A program made the position numbers and the translations under genes. Under the pieces are notes generated by a model. It was not told the DNA's origin, made no database searches, and saw only the letters and a list, made by a program, of their open reading frames with translations. DNA of 64,000 nucleotides from Sphingobacteriaceae bacterium (GTDB lineage Bacteria; Bacteroidota; Bacteroidia; B-17B0; Aurantibacillaceae): NCBI GenBank assembly GCA_947480015.1, contig CANKBS010000004.1, positions 1 to 64,000 on the forward strand, read 5' to 3'. The stretch's first letter is position 1. Every line of letters starts with the position of its first letter. This document shows positions 1 through 7,835 of this stretch, one piece after another.

Positions 1-241
1 CAATGCCTTTTTTCCAGGCATCTTTTACTAAGGGATCATACAGATCGACCTGATAGCTCGCTTCCAGTATAGCTTCCGGACCATCGGCCGTGCCGCCACC
101 ATAACTCACCGTTACTTCCCAGGGCACCGGAATTAAAACAGTTTCACATTCATCCAGTGTAAACGGTAAACCAAACATACCATCGTTTAACTGGCCAATG
201 CCATTGGAGTCAAAATTCTTTATCTTTTCTTCTTTAGTCAT
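1..241 (-). CDS. Agmatinase/arginase-family ureohydrolase, partial (C-terminus beyond left edge)
   Basis: Reading the minus strand from the ATG at 241 gives about 80 residues with no stop before the window edge. The stretch around LIPVPWEVTVSYGGGTADGP followed by a conserved Ala-Ile-x-x-Ala-Ser and an Asp-Leu-Tyr-Asp is the N-terminal signature of the ureohydrolase superfamily (agmatinase, arginase, formiminoglutamase); family members cleave guanidino compounds to urea plus an amine using two Mn ions. The metal-binding His and Asp motifs lie further on and are not visible. The ATG begins one base after the pdxH stop, so the two are probably co-transcribed. Family assignment is good; the exact substrate is inferred and could equally be arginine or formiminoglutamate. 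Confidence 0.75.
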   Translation of the reverse strand, partial: MTKEEKIKNFDSNGIGQLNDGMFGLPFTLDECETVLIPVPWEVTVSYGGGTADGPEAILEASYQVDLYDPLVKDAWKKGI

Positions 242-242
242 A

Positions 243-893
243 TTAAGGGGATAATCGTGAAATGTTCCAGTTTGAATTTTCTTGTTTGTATATGATCCTA
301 TCGTGCAGACGGCTTTTGCGGCCTTGCCAGAATTCGTAATAATTTGCTTTAAGTACAAATCCTCCCCAAAAATCGGGACGAGAAATGTTTTCAGGCGTAA
401 ACTTATTTTTCCGCTCAGCTATTTTGTCTTCTAATTCTTTTCGGGATGTTAGAGGATGGCTTTGCTTACTTGCATAAGCGCCAATTTTTGAATCGAAGGG
501 ACGTGTATTAAAATAAGCGCTACTTTTAGAAGGCTCTGCAAAGCTCACCACGCCTTCAATACGCACTTGTCTTTCGAGTTCAGGCCAAAAAAAAGTGAGG
601 CAGGCATTGGAATTGTTTTTTAACTCTTCGGCTTTTTTAGAATGGTAATTTGTATAAAAATAAAAATGATCGGTTTCTACTTCACGCAAATATAATATAC
701 GCGACGAAGGTTTGTTGTCTGGGCCAACCGTGGCCAAATTCATGGCTTGTACCTCGGGTACTTTTGCTTCAATGGCTTCTTTTAACCAGAGGTTAAATTG
801 CAAATAAGGCAATTGATTTACATGTGATTCGTCTAAAACCCGTTTCGTAAAATCATCCCGTAATTGGTTGATATGTATATTAAGATCATCCAT
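243..893 (-). CDS. pdxH: Pyridoxamine 5'-phosphate oxidase
   Basis: This 216-residue protein has the normal length of PdxH, the FMN enzyme that oxidises pyridoxine or pyridoxamine 5'-phosphate to pyridoxal 5'-phosphate in the cytoplasm. Visible family marks are the FMN-binding stretch around SSRILYLREV (near 63-72), FYTNYHSKKAEEL, the segment QVRIEGVV, and the C-terminal block WQGRKSRLHDRI ending in RLSP, matching the usual RL(A/S)P terminus. The start at 893 fits the family N-terminus. It lies immediately upstream of the partial agmatinase gene, separated by one base, suggesting an operon. Confidence 0.95.
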   Translation of the reverse strand: MDDLNIHINQLRDDFTKRVLDESHVNQLPYLQFNLWLKEAIEAKVPEVQAMNLATVGPDNKPSSRILYLREVETDHFYFYTNYHSKKAEELKNNSNACLTFFWPELERQVRIEGVVSFAEPSKSSAYFNTRPFDSKIGAYASKQSHPLTSRKELEDKIAERKNKFTPENISRPDFWGGFVLKANYYEFWQGRKSRLHDRIIYKQENSNWNISRLSP

Positions 894-927
894 GATGCAA
901 AGTTATGTAGAATATTGAAAGAGAAGG

Positions 928-1413
928 CTAAAAAATCAAATTTCTGCGACTTGGCAGTTCGATGGGCTCTATGGCTTGCACCTGCATCAGAACATGGAAA
1001 CTTTTTAATTTTTCGATGATCTTAAACTGATAATTATGAAGATCTTCCCCTTTAAGCATTAAAAAATAATCGGTTTTGGGTAATTCTTTTATCAAACGCA
1101 CACTTTCATCCACGTAAATGCTTGCAAAAAGGTCGTTTTTTTTGTCGGCATTCATGTTTGGTTCTTCAAAATTAGAGGTGTTGGGAATAAAAAAATATTC
1201 CAGACCAAGATCCTCATCTAAAAACCGATAGAGCGAAAATTTAAAAACTTTCCCTTCCTTTAAATTAAAAGGTATATAATCACTCAGAAAGAGGTCGATT
1301 TGTAGAGCATCGTTAATGAGGCTGGTAACATAGTATTGGTTCTCGAGGCAGGCTATACCTATGAGAACGAAGTCGAGTTCGTCAGGAGTATTATTTAAAA
1401 CGTACTTAGCCAA
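928..1413 (-). CDS. IPExxxVDY-family conserved protein
   Basis: This 161-residue cytoplasmic protein of unknown function matches a Bacteroidota-specific family that normally sits next to rnc in the acpP-fabF-rnc-IPExxxVDY-pyk neighbourhood. Supporting features are the start MAKYVLNN with an early DFVLIGIAC segment, and the characteristic C-terminus SRRNLIF. There is no signal peptide, membrane segment or obvious catalytic motif. Here it is separated from rnc by two lipoprotein genes on the opposite strand. The assignment rests on recognised family ends and gene order; the function is not known. Confidence 0.75.
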   Translation of the reverse strand: MAKYVLNNTPDELDFVLIGIACLENQYYVTSLINDALQIDLFLSDYIPFNLKEGKVFKFSLYRFLDEDLGLEYFFIPNTSNFEEPNMNADKKNDLFASIYVDESVRLIKELPKTDYFLMLKGEDLHNYQFKIIEKLKSFHVLMQVQAIEPIELPSRRNLIF

Positions 1414-1509
1414 TTAGAGAGTGAAATTGTAGTATAATATTCTAAAAGTACTAAAAGGATCTTAAATAGTTATAGAGGAATTAGGGTTTGTAATAGCAAA
1501 TAATTGGAA

Positions 1510-1541
1510 TTTGCTTTTCAATGAGCAAAAGAGTATATTTA
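1510..1541 (+). promoter_or_regulatory. Bacteroidota-type promoter for the lipoprotein pair
   Basis: TTTG at 1510-1513 is followed, after a 20-base spacer, by TATATTTA at 1534-1541, one mismatch from the Bacteroidota -7 element TAnnTTTG. It would start transcription near 1548 and give a leader of roughly 30 bases before the ATG at 1579. Confidence 0.5.
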
Positions 1542-1578
1542 ATTAATTCCCAGAGTCTTAAAAGCAGCAAGCGTTTTC

Positions 1579-2694
1579 ATGAGGTTTATCATTTTCTTTT
1601 CTTTTTGGTTTTTTTTCGCCTGTAGTGAAGCTCCTGGTATCCATTACGTCAATTCGAGTGTTCTTATTGAAGATTCTTTAACAATTGCGGATGTAGGATC
1701 CTTATCTGAGTTTATGTACATGGAGTCAATAAATGATTCCACAATTAAATCGTACAATGTTGCAGACTGTAGTATTAATTACTATAAATTCGATCACAAA
1801 AGACTTATTTACAAGCATTCAAAGACTATACATGAATTACCAACCAGAGGATATCTTCCTCTTTTTTTTAAACACAACAACTATTATTATCAGGGGACAG
1901 AAATAAAACAAAACGCATCTGGTGTAATTTATAAATACGATACGCTTTACAGGTTGGTTAAGGCCATAAAACTAACATATAGTTTTAAGTATTTGGGGAA
2001 TAATTTCATGCTGGATAATGGTATTACTAGTCCTCTTATTAGTAGAGGCGACACAATTATTTCCGTTTTTTATCATAATGATGTAGCCTACATTCCAGAA
2101 TATTACAAAGAGAATAGTGTCGCAGAGTTTGTTGTTAAAAAGGACTCTATCATCGTTGGAACTACCTATATAAATAAACCATTAGAAAGCGATAAATATG
2201 GATTAAGGCCTATATCCTATTGTTTTAATAACAACACTGTTTTTGCTATATATCCAATAGTTGACAGTATATATAGTTACAACAGAAGCACAAAAAAGGA
2301 GATTCATTTTTCTATCGGTAATGAAGATTTCAGCAAGCCACATTATTTCAAGGAAGATGATTCCGATGATTATTTTAAAAGACTAACTGATTATGAATTA
2401 GAAAACTTTAGATATGGTGCAATACTTTTTAATCCTATCACAAAACACTATATTATCTTCTATTATTTACCGTTAGATATTAAACAAAGCAAGAAGCTAC
2501 TTAGTTTTAGAGACCAAAAAGAATTCGCAATTATTTTGAATGAAAAATTTGAAATTTTAAAGTATGTAAAATTTGACAATAAGTATTTTAATCAGGCAAA
2601 CTACTTTTTTATACCAGGCAAAGGCATTGCAATGCCTCTATTCAAAAGCAAAAGTGATTATGAAAACATTAAATATTATATTTATAATTTTTAG
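1579..2694 (+). CDS. Predicted lipoprotein, beta-propeller/DUF4221-like
   Basis: This 371-residue protein starts with a very aromatic signal peptide ending in the lipobox FFAC (Cys at about residue 15), so it should be a lipid-anchored envelope protein. The rest is rich in beta-strand-like segments and Tyr/Phe/Asn and has repeated patterns such as VYKYD and YSYN, resembling the DUF4221/6-bladed propeller lipoproteins of Bacteroidota; I infer the fold and cannot name a ligand. It overlaps the next gene by 35 bases. The pair lies on the plus strand inside an otherwise conserved minus-strand cluster and looks more AT-rich than its neighbours, suggesting an accessory insertion. Confidence 0.6.
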   Translation: MRFIIFFSFWFFFACSEAPGIHYVNSSVLIEDSLTIADVGSLSEFMYMESINDSTIKSYNVADCSINYYKFDHKRLIYKHSKTIHELPTRGYLPLFFKHNNYYYQGTEIKQNASGVIYKYDTLYRLVKAIKLTYSFKYLGNNFMLDNGITSPLISRGDTIISVFYHNDVAYIPEYYKENSVAEFVVKKDSIIVGTTYINKPLESDKYGLRPISYCFNNNTVFAIYPIVDSIYSYNRSTKKEIHFSIGNEDFSKPHYFKEDDSDDYFKRLTDYELENFRYGAILFNPITKHYIIFYYLPLDIKQSKKLLSFRDQKEFAIILNEKFEILKYVKFDNKYFNQANYFFIPGKGIAMPLFKSKSDYENIKYYIYNF

Positions 2695-3076
2695 CCTTGT
2701 CATAGTTGGCTGCATCAAGAAATCGAACGAAATTAGGGATGATTTTTTTAATTATCTCGAAGAATTGAACGTTAAACCTAAAGATAATTGTGCTTATTTA
2801 TTTATCCCGTCTACTCAATGCACCGGCTGTATTAATTTAAATGCTGGTAAATTATCGGAACATCAGAATGAAAACATCTATATATTTTCCAATATAGCCC
2901 GATCACATTTCCGTAATTTTAAAAATTATGTTTATGATAAGGAAGACAAAATTACCTCTTTACGATTCGTAAATTTCGAGAATAAGTTACTGTTTTTTTC
3001 AAAGGGGGAAGTTGTTTTTTGCTCGCCAGTTAGCATTAATTGGTTGTTGAGGAATAAAAAGTGCGAGAGTAAATAA
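2660..3076 (+). CDS. Small predicted lipoprotein with CxxC motif
   Basis: I start this gene at the ATG at 2660, because translation from there gives a clean signal peptide (MKTLNIIFIIFSLVIVGC) with lipobox VGC; the in-frame start 29 codons upstream would bury it. The mature part of about 120 residues contains STQCTGCINL, a Cys-x-x-Cys motif preceded by a hydrophobic strand (CAYLFIPS), like the active-site region of thioredoxin-fold proteins, although I do not see the complete fold. The start lies inside the preceding lipoprotein gene (35-base overlap, different frame), implying translational coupling. Function is unknown; a periplasmic redox or metal-binding role is only inferred. Confidence 0.6.
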   Translation: MKTLNIIFIIFSLVIVGCIKKSNEIRDDFFNYLEELNVKPKDNCAYLFIPSTQCTGCINLNAGKLSEHQNENIYIFSNIARSHFRNFKNYVYDKEDKITSLRFVNFENKLLFFSKGEVVFCSPVSINWLLRNKKCESK

Positions 3077-3109
3077 AAATGTTATTGATGTTTATATAAC
3101 GAGTTTAAA

Positions 3110-3844
3110 TCACTCTTTGCTTAATTCCTCCAAAGTTAACTGTGCCGCCTTTTGTTCGGCTGTTCTTTTGCTATAACTTTCAAACTTTGTATAAGCTTTA
3201 TTGTTAATATGCACTTCAATAACATACATTTTGTTAGAACCCTGGCGCTCTTCACTCAACAATTTGTATTCGAGATTGAATTTATTTTTCTGGCAATAAA
3301 TCTGTAGCTGACTTTTATAATCCTGATTGGTTTTAACCAGTTCATCCAGATCGATGTGAATTTTAATGATTCGCTGAATAACAAAAACCTTGGTTTTATC
3401 AAAGCCCAGATCGAGGTAAAGCGCGCCAATAAAGGCTTCAAAGGCATCTCCGTATGCGCTCGATTTGGTTTTTTCGTCTTTTGTTAAAGTGGCTTGTAAA
3501 AAGGTATTAAAGCCAAATTTGACGGCAAGTTCTTTTAAACTTTGTCCGTTTACAATTTTACTGCGCAACTGCGTTAAAAACCCCTCGTCTTTATAAGGAA
3601 ACAGTCCAAAAAGATAGTCGGCAACAATGGCGCCAAGAACAGCGTCACCAAGAAACTCGAGGCGTTCGTTGCTCACAAAAGCTCCGCTTCTTTTTACAGA
3701 AACGCTGCTGTGAAAAAAGGCTTGTTGGTAAAGAGCAAGGTTTTTAGGCCCATAACCTGAAATGGATTTAATCCAACTTTTAAAATCTTTATCGCCGGGC
3801 TTGTTTATTTGTCCGAATAGCGATAATAATTTTTTTATTGGCAA
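3110..3844 (-). CDS. rnc: Ribonuclease III
   Basis: This 244-residue protein is the double-strand-specific endoribonuclease that processes rRNA precursors and structured mRNAs. The catalytic signature NERLEFLGDAVLG lies near residues 59-71, the second acidic cluster is AYGDAFEAFIGALYLD, and the C-terminal 70 residues (from about NQDYKSQLQ to the Ala-rich KRTAEQKAAQ segment) form a dsRNA-binding domain. Length is usual for Bacteroidota. It follows fabF by only 4 bases and is the last gene of the acpP-fabF-rnc operon. Confidence 0.96.
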   Translation of the reverse strand: MPIKKLLSLFGQINKPGDKDFKSWIKSISGYGPKNLALYQQAFFHSSVSVKRSGAFVSNERLEFLGDAVLGAIVADYLFGLFPYKDEGFLTQLRSKIVNGQSLKELAVKFGFNTFLQATLTKDEKTKSSAYGDAFEAFIGALYLDLGFDKTKVFVIQRIIKIHIDLDELVKTNQDYKSQLQIYCQKNKFNLEYKLLSEERQGSNKMYVIEVHINNKAYTKFESYSKRTAEQKAAQLTLEELSKE

Positions 3845-3848
3845 GGCT

Positions 3849-5102
3849 TTAAGAGTTAAATTTCTTAATCACTACGGCAGCATTATGTCCTCCAAACCCA
3901 AAGGTATTGCTGATAGCGTAATCTACATTACGTTTTTGCATGACGTTTAAAGTAAGGTTGAGCTTAGGATCAATATCAGGGTCAGCTGCGGCGTGATTGA
4001 TGGTTGGAGGAATGATGCCGGTTCTAACGGCCATAATAGCGGCCATGGCTTCAATGGCTCCGGCAGCACCAAGAAGGTGACCGGTCATACTTTTTGTTGA
4101 GCTAATGTTTAATTTGTAGGCTTGTTCTCCAAAAACATTTACAATCGCTTTCAACTCAGCGGTATCACCAAGAGGCGTGCTGGTTCCATGCGTATTGATG
4201 TAATCAACCTGAGAAGCAGAAATGCCCGCATCTTTTAAAGCGCGATGCATCACTAAAGTTGCCCCTAATCCTTCCGGATGCGGAGCTGTAATGTGATGTG
4301 CATCTGCACTCATGCCGCCACCAATAATTTCGGCATAAATTTTAGCGCCTCTGGCTAAGGCGTGATCAAGTTCTTCGAGAATAATAGCTCCACCACCTTC
4401 ACCTAATACAAAACCATCACGGTCTTTGTCGTATGGACGAGATGCTCTTGAAGGCTCATCGTTTCTGGTACTCATGGCTTGGCAAGCATTAAAGCCACCC
4501 ATTCCACTTTCATTAATTGCAGCCTCAGAACCTCCGGTAACAATAGCATTTGCTTTACCTAAACGAATGTAGTTAAAGGCATCAATTAATGCATTGGTTG
4601 AAGAAGCACAGGCGGAAACAGTTGTAAAATTAGGGCCTCTGAATCCAAAGCGCATAGAAATATGACCACTGCAAATATCAGCGATCATTTTTGGAATAAA
4701 AAAAGGATTAAAACGCGGTGTGCCATCGCCTTTAGCAAAGGCAAAGGTTTCAGTTTGAAAGGTATCTAAACCACCAATACCGGAACCCCATATAACTCCA
4801 ATTTCGTTTCTATCAATACCCTCCTTGTCTAAACCGCTATCGGCAACCGCTTGGGCGCTGGCAGCAATTCCGTACCAGGAGTAGGCATCGAGTTTACGGG
4901 CTTCTTTTTTGTCGAAATAATCGTCAGGATTAAACCCTTTTACCTCACAGGCAAAGCGGGTTTTGAATTTAGATGCATCAAAACGTGTAATAGGCGCAGC
5001 TCCGCTAACACCATTAATCAAGTTATTCCAATAGTCGTTAACACTATTGCCTAATGGGGTTACAGCGCCGAGGCCTGTAACTACTACACGTTTTAATTGC
5101 AT
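3849..5102 (-). CDS. fabF: Beta-ketoacyl-ACP synthase II
   Basis: This 417-residue condensing enzyme elongates acyl-ACP with malonyl-ACP in type II fatty-acid synthesis. The Cys-His-His triad is visible: Cys165 in TVSACASSTN, His305 in NTHGTSTPLGD and His342 in KSMTGHLLGAAGA; the C-terminal GFGGHNA loop is also present. It sits 9 bases after acpP, whose product carries its substrate, and 4 bases before rnc, the standard Bacteroidota order. Confidence 0.97.
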   Translation of the reverse strand: MQLKRVVVTGLGAVTPLGNSVNDYWNNLINGVSGAAPITRFDASKFKTRFACEVKGFNPDDYFDKKEARKLDAYSWYGIAASAQAVADSGLDKEGIDRNEIGVIWGSGIGGLDTFQTETFAFAKGDGTPRFNPFFIPKMIADICSGHISMRFGFRGPNFTTVSACASSTNALIDAFNYIRLGKANAIVTGGSEAAINESGMGGFNACQAMSTRNDEPSRASRPYDKDRDGFVLGEGGGAIILEELDHALARGAKIYAEIIGGGMSADAHHITAPHPEGLGATLVMHRALKDAGISASQVDYINTHGTSTPLGDTAELKAIVNVFGEQAYKLNISSTKSMTGHLLGAAGAIEAMAAIMAVRTGIIPPTINHAAADPDIDPKLNLTLNVMQKRNVDYAISNTFGFGGHNAAVVIKKFNS

Positions 5103-5111
5103 ATGGTAAAA

Positions 5112-5351
5112 TTAGTTTTTAGCGTTAGCCTCAATGTAAGAGATAGCATCGCCCACAGTACCGATTTTTTCAGCTTGTTCATCCGGAATTGCAATGTTAA
5201 ATTCTTTTTCGAATTCCATGATAAGTTCTACTGTATCCAATGAATCAGCGCCTAGATCATTTGTGAAGCTAGCTGTTGGAGTTACTTCTTTTTCATCAAC
5301 GCCTAATTTATCAACGATGATTGATTTTACTTTGTTTGCAATGTCAGACAT
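5112..5351 (-). CDS. acpP: Acyl carrier protein
   Basis: This is a 79-residue acidic carrier protein with the phosphopantetheine attachment serine in [11 protein letters not shown] chose the ATG at 5351 (MSDIANKVK) rather than an in-frame start at 5378, because it matches the family N-terminus and the promoter -7 element at 5376-5383 would overlap the longer start. A Sfp/AcpT-type PPTase that could activate it is encoded at 17797-18369. It is the first gene of the acpP-fabF-rnc operon. Confidence 0.97.
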   Translation of the reverse strand: MSDIANKVKSIIVDKLGVDEKEVTPTASFTNDLGADSLDTVELIMEFEKEFNIAIPDEQAEKIGTVGDAISYIEANAKN

Positions 5352-5375
5352 TAGTTTAGATTTAAAAATTTGGCA

Positions 5376-5405
5376 CAAAAATAAAAATATCGGTGCTAAA
5401 ACAAA
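5376..5405 (-). promoter_or_regulatory. Promoter of acpP-fabF-rnc
   Basis: On the minus strand a TTTG/TTG box (complement of CAAA at 5402-5405) is followed by about 18 bases and then TATTTTTG (complement of 5376-5383), an exact fit to TAnnTTTG. Transcription would begin near 5369, giving an 18-base leader before the acpP ATG at 5351. Confidence 0.65.
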
Positions 5406-5476
5406 ACTTTAAGTCAAGAATTGCCTCTGATTTTTGATAAATTCTGGTATTTTAACAGGACAAAAAGGCTAAATGA

Positions 5477-5815
5477 CTAAGAATGAGTACTATCGCTAAT
5501 GTAGTCATTTTTAAGGATTCCTGATATTTTCTTCACCATAACCCTTTTACTTTGGTAATCGCGACGGTTTGGTTGATAGGAATAGTAATTTAGCCAGGCC
5601 CATTTTTTATTTCCGATAAGAACCGGTGTAAAAATCACGTAGCCTAGAAAAGCCAGGCTCAATGACCCGCCAAATAAGTAAAACAGCTCGAAATCGGTGA
5701 ATTCCAGGCGAATGTAGTTCTTCAACTTATGAATAAGGCCGGCATGGGCAGCCTCTATGTTAAGAAAGAGCAGGCTAATCAATGTAATGATAACTCTGAA
5801 TGTTCTATTTTTCAT
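5477..5815 (-). CDS. Hypothetical membrane protein with signal peptide
   Basis: The product is 112 residues. It has an N-terminal signal sequence (hydrophobic core VIITLISLLFLNI, possible cleavage after AAHA) and one further hydrophobic segment, FYLFGGSLSLAFLGYVIF (about 45-62), then a basic, aromatic cytoplasmic-type tail (NYYSYQPNRRDYQSKR). I do not recognise a family. It lies alone between acpP and the divergent rimP operon. The composition and signal peptide support a real gene, but conservation is untested. Confidence 0.55.
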   Translation of the reverse strand: MKNRTFRVIITLISLLFLNIEAAHAGLIHKLKNYIRLEFTDFELFYLFGGSLSLAFLGYVIFTPVLIGNKKWAWLNYYSYQPNRRDYQSKRVMVKKISGILKNDYISDSTHS

Positions 5816-5931
5816 GTTCTGATCGTTTAAGAGTACTTTCTAATAAGCTAAACGACAGCCGAGGCTAAAAGGTTGGTTACAAATGCTACTATTTGGTTAT
5901 TTTTTTGTTTTTTTAATATAAAATTATTGAT

Positions 5932-5939
5932 TATATTTG
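5932..5939 (+). promoter_or_regulatory. -7 element of the rimP-nusA-infB promoter
   Basis: TATATTTG at 5932-5939 matches TAnnTTTG exactly. A TTTG at 5904-5907 lies 24 bases upstream, a little longer than the usual 19-21, so the -33 assignment is weak. A start near 5946 would place the hairpin at 5963-5985 in the 5' leader. Confidence 0.5.
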
Positions 5940-5962
5940 TGCCCTGAAAATATGACAAACGG

Positions 5963-5985
5963 ATAGGGGACAAAAAGTCCCCTAT
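5963..5985 (+). promoter_or_regulatory. Leader hairpin immediately upstream of rimP
   Basis: ATAGGGGAC at 5963-5971 pairs perfectly with GTCCCCTAT at 5977-5985 around an AAAAA loop, then TTTATTGAG follows. The 9-bp stem ends 15 bases before the TTG start of rimP. It is terminator-like but has only a short, interrupted T-run, and is more plausibly a leader element affecting read-through, stability or initiation of the rimP-nusA-infB mRNA. Role is inferred. Confidence 0.6.
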
Positions 5986-6000
5986 TTTATTGAGAAAAAA

Positions 6001-6465
6001 TTGATAGCAAAAGACCACATATTAGAACTTGCCACTGCTCATCTGAAAGGAACGAACATTTACGTAACCGGAATTAAAATAGGCTCGGATAATCACATCA
6101 ACCTTTTTATCGACGGAGATGAAGGTGTTACCATAAAAGATTGTGTAGCATTAAGCAGAGCGATAGAAGGCGTCCTTGATAGGGATAAGAATGATTACGC
6201 GCTTGATGTGAGTTCACACGGCGCTACCACACCTCTGGTTATGCCACGACAATATACCAAACATATTGGACGAATGCTCGAAATTAAATTGGAAGACGGC
6301 AACAAAACAGAAGGCGAACTCGTGGCTTGTGACGATAAGGAAATTAAACTGGAGTCGAGTAGCCGTGAAAATAAACCCATTGGCAAAGGAAAAATTACAG
6401 TAGTAAAACAACAGACAATAGCATACAATCAAATAAAAGAATCAAAAGTTAAACTTAAATATTAA
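6001..6465 (+). CDS. rimP: Ribosome maturation factor RimP
   Basis: This 154-residue protein assists 30S subunit maturation. The central HINLFIDGDEGVTIKDC and the YALDVSSHGATTPLVMPRQY segment correspond to the family's conserved core (usually ...DVSSPG...), followed by the small C-terminal SH3-like barrel (GRMLEIKLEDGNKTEGELV). No ATG is available before the conserved N-terminus, so the start is TTG at 6001. It heads the rimP-nusA-infB operon, the canonical gene order. Confidence 0.93.
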   Translation: MIAKDHILELATAHLKGTNIYVTGIKIGSDNHINLFIDGDEGVTIKDCVALSRAIEGVLDRDKNDYALDVSSHGATTPLVMPRQYTKHIGRMLEIKLEDGNKTEGELVACDDKEIKLESSSRENKPIGKGKITVVKQQTIAYNQIKESKVKLKY

Positions 6466-6522
6466 CCGCATAAAACGCAGTGATAATCATTACTGGGCTT
6501 TATGCACAACAAAAACAAAACA

Positions 6523-7782
6523 ATGGAAGGCGTAAACCTAATTGAGTCCTTTTCGGAATTTAAAGACATTAAAAACATCGATCGTGCTACATTAATGAGC
6601 ATTATTGAAGATGTTTTTAGAAGTATGCTTATTAAAAAGTATGGCAGTGACAAGAACTTCGACATCATTGTGAATCCGGATAAAGGCGACGTTGAAATAT
6701 ATAAGAATCGTAAGATTGTGGATGATGAATTTGCTGAAGATTCGTTTGATTTTGATGAAAATAAACACATTAGTTTTAGCGATGCTCAAAAAATAGAACC
6801 CGATTTTGAAATTGGAGAAGATGTTTCTGAAAAAGTAAAACTTGAAGATTTTGGTCGTCGCGCTGTATTATCAGTCCGTCAGAATTTGGTTCAAAAAATT
6901 CTTGAATTAGAAAAGAGTGAGATCTACAACAAATACAAAGAAAAAGTGGGGGATGTCATTACCGCTGAAGTATACCAGGTTTGGAAAAAAGAAATCATGT
7001 TAATGGATGATGAAGGAAACGAGTTATTGTTACCAAAAACCGAACAAATTCCATCTGACTTCTTCAAAAAAGGCGATACTGTAAAGGCTGTTGTTTCTAA
7101 GGTTGACCTTAAAAACGGTACACCTTCTATCATTGTATCGCGTACCTCACCGGTATTTTTAGAGCGTTTGTTCGAAACCGAAGTGCCTGAGATCTTTGAT
7201 GGATTAATTACTATTAAAAAAATTGTACGTGAACCGGGCGAAAGAGCTAAAGTGGCAGTTGAAAGTTATGACGACAGAATTGATCCGGTTGGAGCTTGTG
7301 TTGGTATGAAAGGTTCTAGAATACATGGAATTGTACGTGAATTAAAAAATGAAAATATTGATGTGATTAACTTTACCAATAATTCAACCTTATTAATTCA
7401 ACGTTCATTAAGTCCGGCTAAAATCACCACCATTAAAATAGACGAAGAGACAAAACGCGCAGAGGTGTTTTTAAAACCCGACCAGATTAGTTTAGCTATC
7501 GGTAAAGGCGGATTTAATATTAAATTAGCTGGCAAATTAACCGGTTACGAAATTGATGTATTCCGCGACACCGATATTGATGTTGAAACAGAAGATGTGG
7601 ATTTGGAAGAATTTTCAGATGAGATTGAAGAGCACATCATTGAGCAATTAAAAGCAATTGGTTGCGACACTGCAAAAGCCGTGTTGGAATTAAGTGAAGA
7701 AGAATTGATTCGTAGAACAGGAATAGACGAAGACATCATTAAAAGTGTGCGCGAAGTATTAAGCGCTGAGTTTGAAGAATAA
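6523..7782 (+). CDS. nusA: Transcription termination/antitermination factor NusA
   Basis: NusA binds RNA polymerase and nascent RNA to control pausing and termination. The N-terminal domain begins MEGVNLIESFSEFKDIKNID, followed by an S1-type region (GDVITAEVYQVWKKEIML), then KH domains with DPVGACVGMKGSRIHGI and SLAIGKGGFNIKLAGKLTG; the acidic tail ends in a helix-hairpin-like repeat (AVLELSEEELIRRTGI). I start at the ATG at 6523 (419 residues) because it matches family N-termini; the ATG seven codons upstream (6502) is also possible. Confidence 0.95.
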   Translation: MEGVNLIESFSEFKDIKNIDRATLMSIIEDVFRSMLIKKYGSDKNFDIIVNPDKGDVEIYKNRKIVDDEFAEDSFDFDENKHISFSDAQKIEPDFEIGEDVSEKVKLEDFGRRAVLSVRQNLVQKILELEKSEIYNKYKEKVGDVITAEVYQVWKKEIMLMDDEGNELLLPKTEQIPSDFFKKGDTVKAVVSKVDLKNGTPSIIVSRTSPVFLERLFETEVPEIFDGLITIKKIVREPGERAKVAVESYDDRIDPVGACVGMKGSRIHGIVRELKNENIDVINFTNNSTLLIQRSLSPAKITTIKIDEETKRAEVFLKPDQISLAIGKGGFNIKLAGKLTGYEIDVFRDTDIDVETEDVDLEEFSDEIEEHIIEQLKAIGCDTAKAVLELSEEELIRRTGIDEDIIKSVREVLSAEFEE

Positions 7783-7835
7783 GGGCTTTACGGCTACCTA
7801 AAACAGGCCGGGTATTAATTAAGAATTAAAAAAAT

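Noticed and set aside
898-905. TAACTTTG on the minus strand as a pdxH promoter
   Set aside because: It lies only about 5 bases before the ATG, implying a leaderless mRNA, and no -33 box is at the right distance.
2573-2659. Longer start for the small CxxC lipoprotein
   Set aside because: It would put 29 hydrophilic residues before the signal peptide and hide the lipobox.
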